Shown here piece after piece: positions 61,722-64,000 of a stretch of 64,000 bases of DNA. Source of the DNA: JAKCDU01 sp035551615 (GTDB lineage: Bacteria > Actinomycetota > Acidimicrobiia > Acidimicrobiales > Palsa-688). How positions within the stretch are numbered: position 1 is the first letter of the stretch; the number at the start of each line of letters is the position of its first letter. Position numbers and translations under genes: made by a program. The stretch spans positions 1-64,000 of the forward strand of contig DASZNC010000036.1 of NCBI GenBank assembly GCA_035551615.1, given 5' to 3'. Below the pieces are notes generated by a model, which was given only the letters and a program-made list of their open reading frames with translations, made no database searches and was not told the origin of the DNA.

Positions 61722-62498
61722 TCACGCCGCGGCCGCCTCTTCCTTGGTGGTCGGCGGGAGATGGGATTCCATCCTGGCCTTGATCATGCGCGGGCTGCTC
61801 CCGGCCTGCACGGCCAGCATCCCGTCGACGATCATCCGCTTCCGGGCCACCTCGATCTGGGCGGCCCGCTTCAACTTGTTGGAGATGGGCAGCCAGAACA
61901 CGTTGGCGGCCATGACGCCCCACAGGGTGGCGGTGAAGGCGGAACCGATGGCCTCGCCCAGGCTGGCCGGGTCGTTCAGGTTGGCCAGTACGTGGATGAG
62001 GCCGACGACGGTGCCGATGATGCCGAGGGTGGGGGAGAAGCCGCCCATGTCGCCGAAGAACTTGGCCCCCATCTTCAGGTGCTCCTCGGTGGCATCGATC
62101 TGGCCTTCGAGGATGTCCTGCATCTCCTCCGGGTCGGTGCCGTCGACGGCCAGCTGCACGCACTGCTTCAAGAACGGGTCGGTGATGTCCTTGGAGGCGG
62201 ATTCGAGGGCCAGAAGGCCGTCCTTACGGGCGATGGACGCGAATTGGAAGATGCTCTCGATGTCCTCCTCGGTGTTCGGGTCGGGTACGCCGAAGGCGGA
62301 CATCAAGATGCTCTTGATCTCCTTGACATCGCGTTTCATGAAGCCGCCGGCGGCGACCGCCGCGGTCCCGCCGAAGACCAGGATGAGGGGGGCCGGCTTG
62401 AAGAGGACGGCCGGGTTGGAGCCGTCCATCATCATGGCCAGGAAGACCATGGCCAGGGCGCCGCCCACGGCCATCGGGGTCAGACGATCGAGGTTCAT
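61722..62498 (-). CDS. motA: flagellar stator protein MotA
   Basis: 258 residues with four helices. 'NPAVLFKPAPLILVFGGTAA' at TM2, the cytoplasmic loop 'EEDIESIFQFASIARKDGLL' with charged residues that contact FliG, and 'GFSPTLGIIGTVVGLIHVLA' plus 'TALWGVMAANVFWLPISNKL' at TM3-TM4, where the conserved Pro residues sit. The ATG overlaps the flbD stop (ATGA). It precedes motB by 12 bp. Confidence 0.96.
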   Translation of the reverse strand: MNLDRLTPMAVGGALAMVFLAMMMDGSNPAVLFKPAPLILVFGGTAAVAAGGFMKRDVKEIKSILMSAFGVPDPNTEEDIESIFQFASIARKDGLLALESASKDITDPFLKQCVQLAVDGTDPEEMQDILEGQIDATEEHLKMGAKFFGDMGGFSPTLGIIGTVVGLIHVLANLNDPASLGEAIGSAFTATLWGVMAANVFWLPISNKLKRAAQIEVARKRMIVDGMLAVQAGSSPRMIKARMESHLPPTTKEEAAAA

Positions 62499-62755
62499 GA
62501 CTCGTCGACCCCTTCGTCGCGAACCAACCTCAGTCGACCGGTCTCACGCTGCTCGGGCAGGTGCTGCGATACATAGATGGCCCGGGCGCGGGCTTCGACG
62601 CTCTTGTCGATGATCTCGTCGAGCGATTCCTGGACCAGATAGCGGGTGCCGTTGGTCAGCGTGATGACCGTGTCCGGCGTCTCCTCGATCTTCTCGATGA
62701 GGTCCACGTTCAGAGCGATGCGAGTTCCGCTGCCGAAATGGGTCAGCGCGATCAT
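62495..62755 (-). CDS. flbD: flagellar FlbD family protein
   Basis: 86 residues from the ATG at 62755, preceded by GGAGGAGGAACA. FlbD-type start 'MIALTHFGSGTRIALNVDLI', 'EKIEETPDTVITLTNGTRYL', 'VQESLDEIIDKSVEARARA'. This small FlbD is the Gram-positive/spirochaete type, distinct from the Caulobacter sigma-54 regulator of the same name. Its role is not firmly known; the gene is usually found beside motA and motB, as here. It is preceded by a 132-bp leader with three stem-loops. Confidence 0.9.
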   Translation of the reverse strand: MIALTHFGSGTRIALNVDLIEKIEETPDTVITLTNGTRYLVQESLDEIIDKSVEARARAIYVSQHLPEQRETGRLRLVRDEGVDES

Positions 62756-62777
62756 TGTTCCTCCTCCGACCACTGCG

Positions 62778-62852
62778 TGCACCGAACGGCGCATTGCCCT
62801 CTTCGGAGACTCGCCGGAGCCCCTTGAAGATGGGTGCAGCGCCGAATGGCGC
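62778..62852 (-). promoter_or_regulatory. structured leader upstream of flbD-motA-motB
   Basis: Three stem-loops in the 132 bp before flbD. Hairpin A: GCGCC-ATTC-GGCGC (62839-62852). Middle: TCTTC pairs with GAAGA and an internal GGGG/CTCC stem (62800-62830). Hairpin B: TGCGCC-GTTC-GGTGCA (62778-62793), related in sequence to A. A GGA-rich ribosome-binding site follows (complement of 62759-62767), which could be a CsrA target. Confidence 0.5.
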
Positions 62853-62887
62853 GTGTGGTACGGAACGGACATCTGCGTAAACCCGGG

Positions 62888-63160
62888 CTATTCCTGGCCG
62901 TCCGACTCGGAGGACGGCGTCCTGGCCGCCTCGTTGTCGACTTCGATGATCCGCATCAGCTGGGCCCGGTTGGCCTGGGCGTTGTAGGTGCGGAGTACGT
63001 AGGACAGGAGGCTCCCCAGGATCCAGCACACGACGAGGGCGATGAGGAAGCGCTCGGCGGCGGTGATCCCGGCCACCTCCCCCGCCAGCAGGTTGGGGAT
63101 CATGGGCGCGCAACACAGCACCGCCGCACCGAGAACCAGCTCGGGGTGCTTGACGCTCAT
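62888..63160 (-). CDS. small membrane protein in the flagellar cluster
   Basis: 90 residues from the ATG at 63160, which overlaps the upstream stop by one base (TGATG). Two hydrophobic stretches ('LVLGAAVLCCAPMIPNLLAG' and 'FLIALVVCWILGSLLSYVL') then a charged tail ('RIIEVDNEAARTPSSESDGQ'). No family recognised; coupling to the FlhF-like gene and position before flbD-motAB point to a flagellar role. The 132-bp gap after it suggests flbD has its own leader or promoter. Confidence 0.7.
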   Translation of the reverse strand: MSVKHPELVLGAAVLCCAPMIPNLLAGEVAGITAAERFLIALVVCWILGSLLSYVLRTYNAQANRAQLMRIIEVDNEAARTPSSESDGQE

Positions 63161-64000
63161 CAGACAGAGACCCGCTCGCCGACGCCGGCCTCGGAGAGGT
63201 CGATGTCGATGGCCACGTCGGCGACCCGATCGAGGATGGTGGCGGCCCAGCGGGCCGGGGTGGCCGGCTGGTCGCCGAGGCGGCTGACCGGCAGACCCAG
63301 CTCGGTGAGGCGGGCCGGGGAGGCGGTGGTGTCGACGTTGTCGACCACGATCGTGTCCACCCCGCCGATGGCGGCGATCCACGCGGCCACGTCCTCGCTC
63401 TTGTGCATGGCGTCGGCGATGGCGACCACGTGGGTCGGATCGAAGGCGTCGATGACCCGGCGGGCCCACAGCAGGGTGGCCGACTTGCTGCCGCTCGGCG
63501 CATCGACGGCGACGATGCCGACCCCGTCGGCTCGCATGGTGGGGGCCAGGGACGTGGCGTCGCCGGCCGAGCGGACCAGCAGTTCCTCGGGTGTCGGCCA
63601 CACCGGCCGGCGATCGGTGGCGAAGACCACCTCGGCCGGGTCGGTGCCGACTTCGGCGGCCAGGCGCACGGCCTCGTCGCCGGCCCGGCGGCCGGGGCCG
63701 ACCACCAGGATGAGCGAACCGGCCTGGCGGGGGGCCCGGTCGGCGACCGGCAGGCTGTCCATGGCCTCGATCAGGGCCGACTCCAGGCCACAACCGGCGG
63801 ACACAGATGCCCGCACCGATGCCGCCGCCGCCGGTCCGAGGCCGGCGTCCATCAGGCGGCGGGCCAGGCGGCGGTGGGCCTCGACGAGCTCCCGGTTGGT
63901 TTCGCAGGTGTCGTCGGCGGCGTCGGTCCCGCTCAGCCGGGTCACCAGATCCTGGCCGGCCAAGGTCAGCGCCTCGGCCTCGGCTTCGGCCTCCGTCTTG
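63160..64000 (-). CDS. FlhF-like flagellar protein with degenerate P-loop (partial)
   Basis: The frame is open through the right edge with no upstream stop, so at least the last 280 residues of a longer protein are seen. The start of the visible part is a Glu-Ala repeat linker, then a helical N-domain-like stretch. It continues as a Rossmann-like domain 'SLILVVGPGRRAGDEAVRLA', 'VGIVAVDAPSGSKSATLLW', 'HVVAIADAMHKSEDVAAWI', 'DTIVVDNVDTTASPARLTEL', a layout like the SRP-GTPase FlhF. However, the Walker A Gly-Lys-Thr is absent and the 'TKLDE' motif reads 'VDNVDTT'. GTP binding is therefore doubtful. Assignment is by fold order and flagellar context. Confidence 0.45.
   Translation of the reverse strand, partial: KTEAEAEAEALTLAGQDLVTRLSGTDAADDTCETNRELVEAHRRLARRLMDAGLGPAAAASVRASVSAGCGLESALIEAMDSLPVADRAPRQAGSLILVVGPGRRAGDEAVRLAAEVGTDPAEVVFATDRRPVWPTPEELLVRSAGDATSLAPTMRADGVGIVAVDAPSGSKSATLLWARRVIDAFDPTHVVAIADAMHKSEDVAAWIAAIGGVDTIVVDNVDTTASPARLTELGLPVSRLGDQPATPARWAATILDRVADVAIDIDLSEAGVGERVSV

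Noticed and set aside
62756..62887. Glycine riboswitch upstream of flbD, because of a CCGAAGAGGGCAA stretch
   Set aside because: Only this short core resembles the class; the flanking conserved pairings and the second aptamer or closing stem are absent. A c-di-GMP-I core (GGCAAACC / CGCAAAGCC) is also absent.

Overview
The window is about 70% GC and reads as the origin-proximal part of an actinobacterial chromosome. Three things point to class Acidimicrobiia or a close relative (inference). Small genes keep mycobacterium-like neighbours (DUF5318 next to a class A PBP, DUF3566 after gyrA, pcnA and a DUF6049 protein near trxB). A huge secreted protein ends in 'VASDGG.F.FG.A.F.GSTGG' repeats, which I associate with Acidimicrobiia. 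There is also a flagellar cluster and PilT. No tRNA, rRNA, IS element or CRISPR array was found.

Layout. 0-6.7 kb: end of a membrane protein with a discoidin-like domain, two small membrane proteins, trxB, then a tight minus-strand operon GNAT acetyltransferase-DUF6049-DegV. 6.8-30 kb: an adhesion and surface block with pilT, an LPFTG-anchored 1735-residue protein with its upstream LuxR regulator, pcnA, a 3601-residue secreted repeat protein, and a large BTAD-type regulator. 30-37.6 kb: a beta-hydroxyacid dehydrogenase, a methyltransferase, DUF5318, a class A PBP, a 750 bp gene-free stretch with an AT-rich island, panB and a DUF192 membrane protein. 37.8-46 kb: rpsF-ssb-rpsR-rplI, an MT-A70 methylase, a lipoprotein, the queCEDF operon, a small membrane protein, and dnaB carrying a mini-intein. 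46-56.6 kb: dnaA-dnaN-recF-(30-codon leader ORF)-dciA-like-gyrB-gyrA-DUF3566. 56.6-64 kb: a tandem-domain CsrA, then minus-strand flagellar genes: an FlhF-like gene cut by the window end, a 90-residue membrane protein, flbD, motA, motB, fliL, flgN, flgK, flgL, fliW.

How they work together. dnaA, dnaN, dnaB, the DciA-like loader and gyrase are the replication initiation set, and near-consensus DnaA boxes lie between dnaB and dnaA. queC, queE, queD and queF make preQ1 for tRNA queuosine. CsrA and FliW form the known circuit that couples flagellin-type protein secretion to translation, and they sit beside the hook-filament junction, stator and FlbD genes. The surface block looks like a regulated adhesin locus: each large secreted protein is next to a transcriptional regulator gene.

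Most interesting: a CsrA made of two CsrA domains; a leader ORF plus mutually exclusive hairpins that reach the start codon of the DciA-like gene; a structured leader upstream of flbD-motA-motB; the six-module, twice-three architecture of the giant protein; a 13-bp operator-like palindrome upstream of the LPFTG protein; and the AT-rich island at 34.9 kb.
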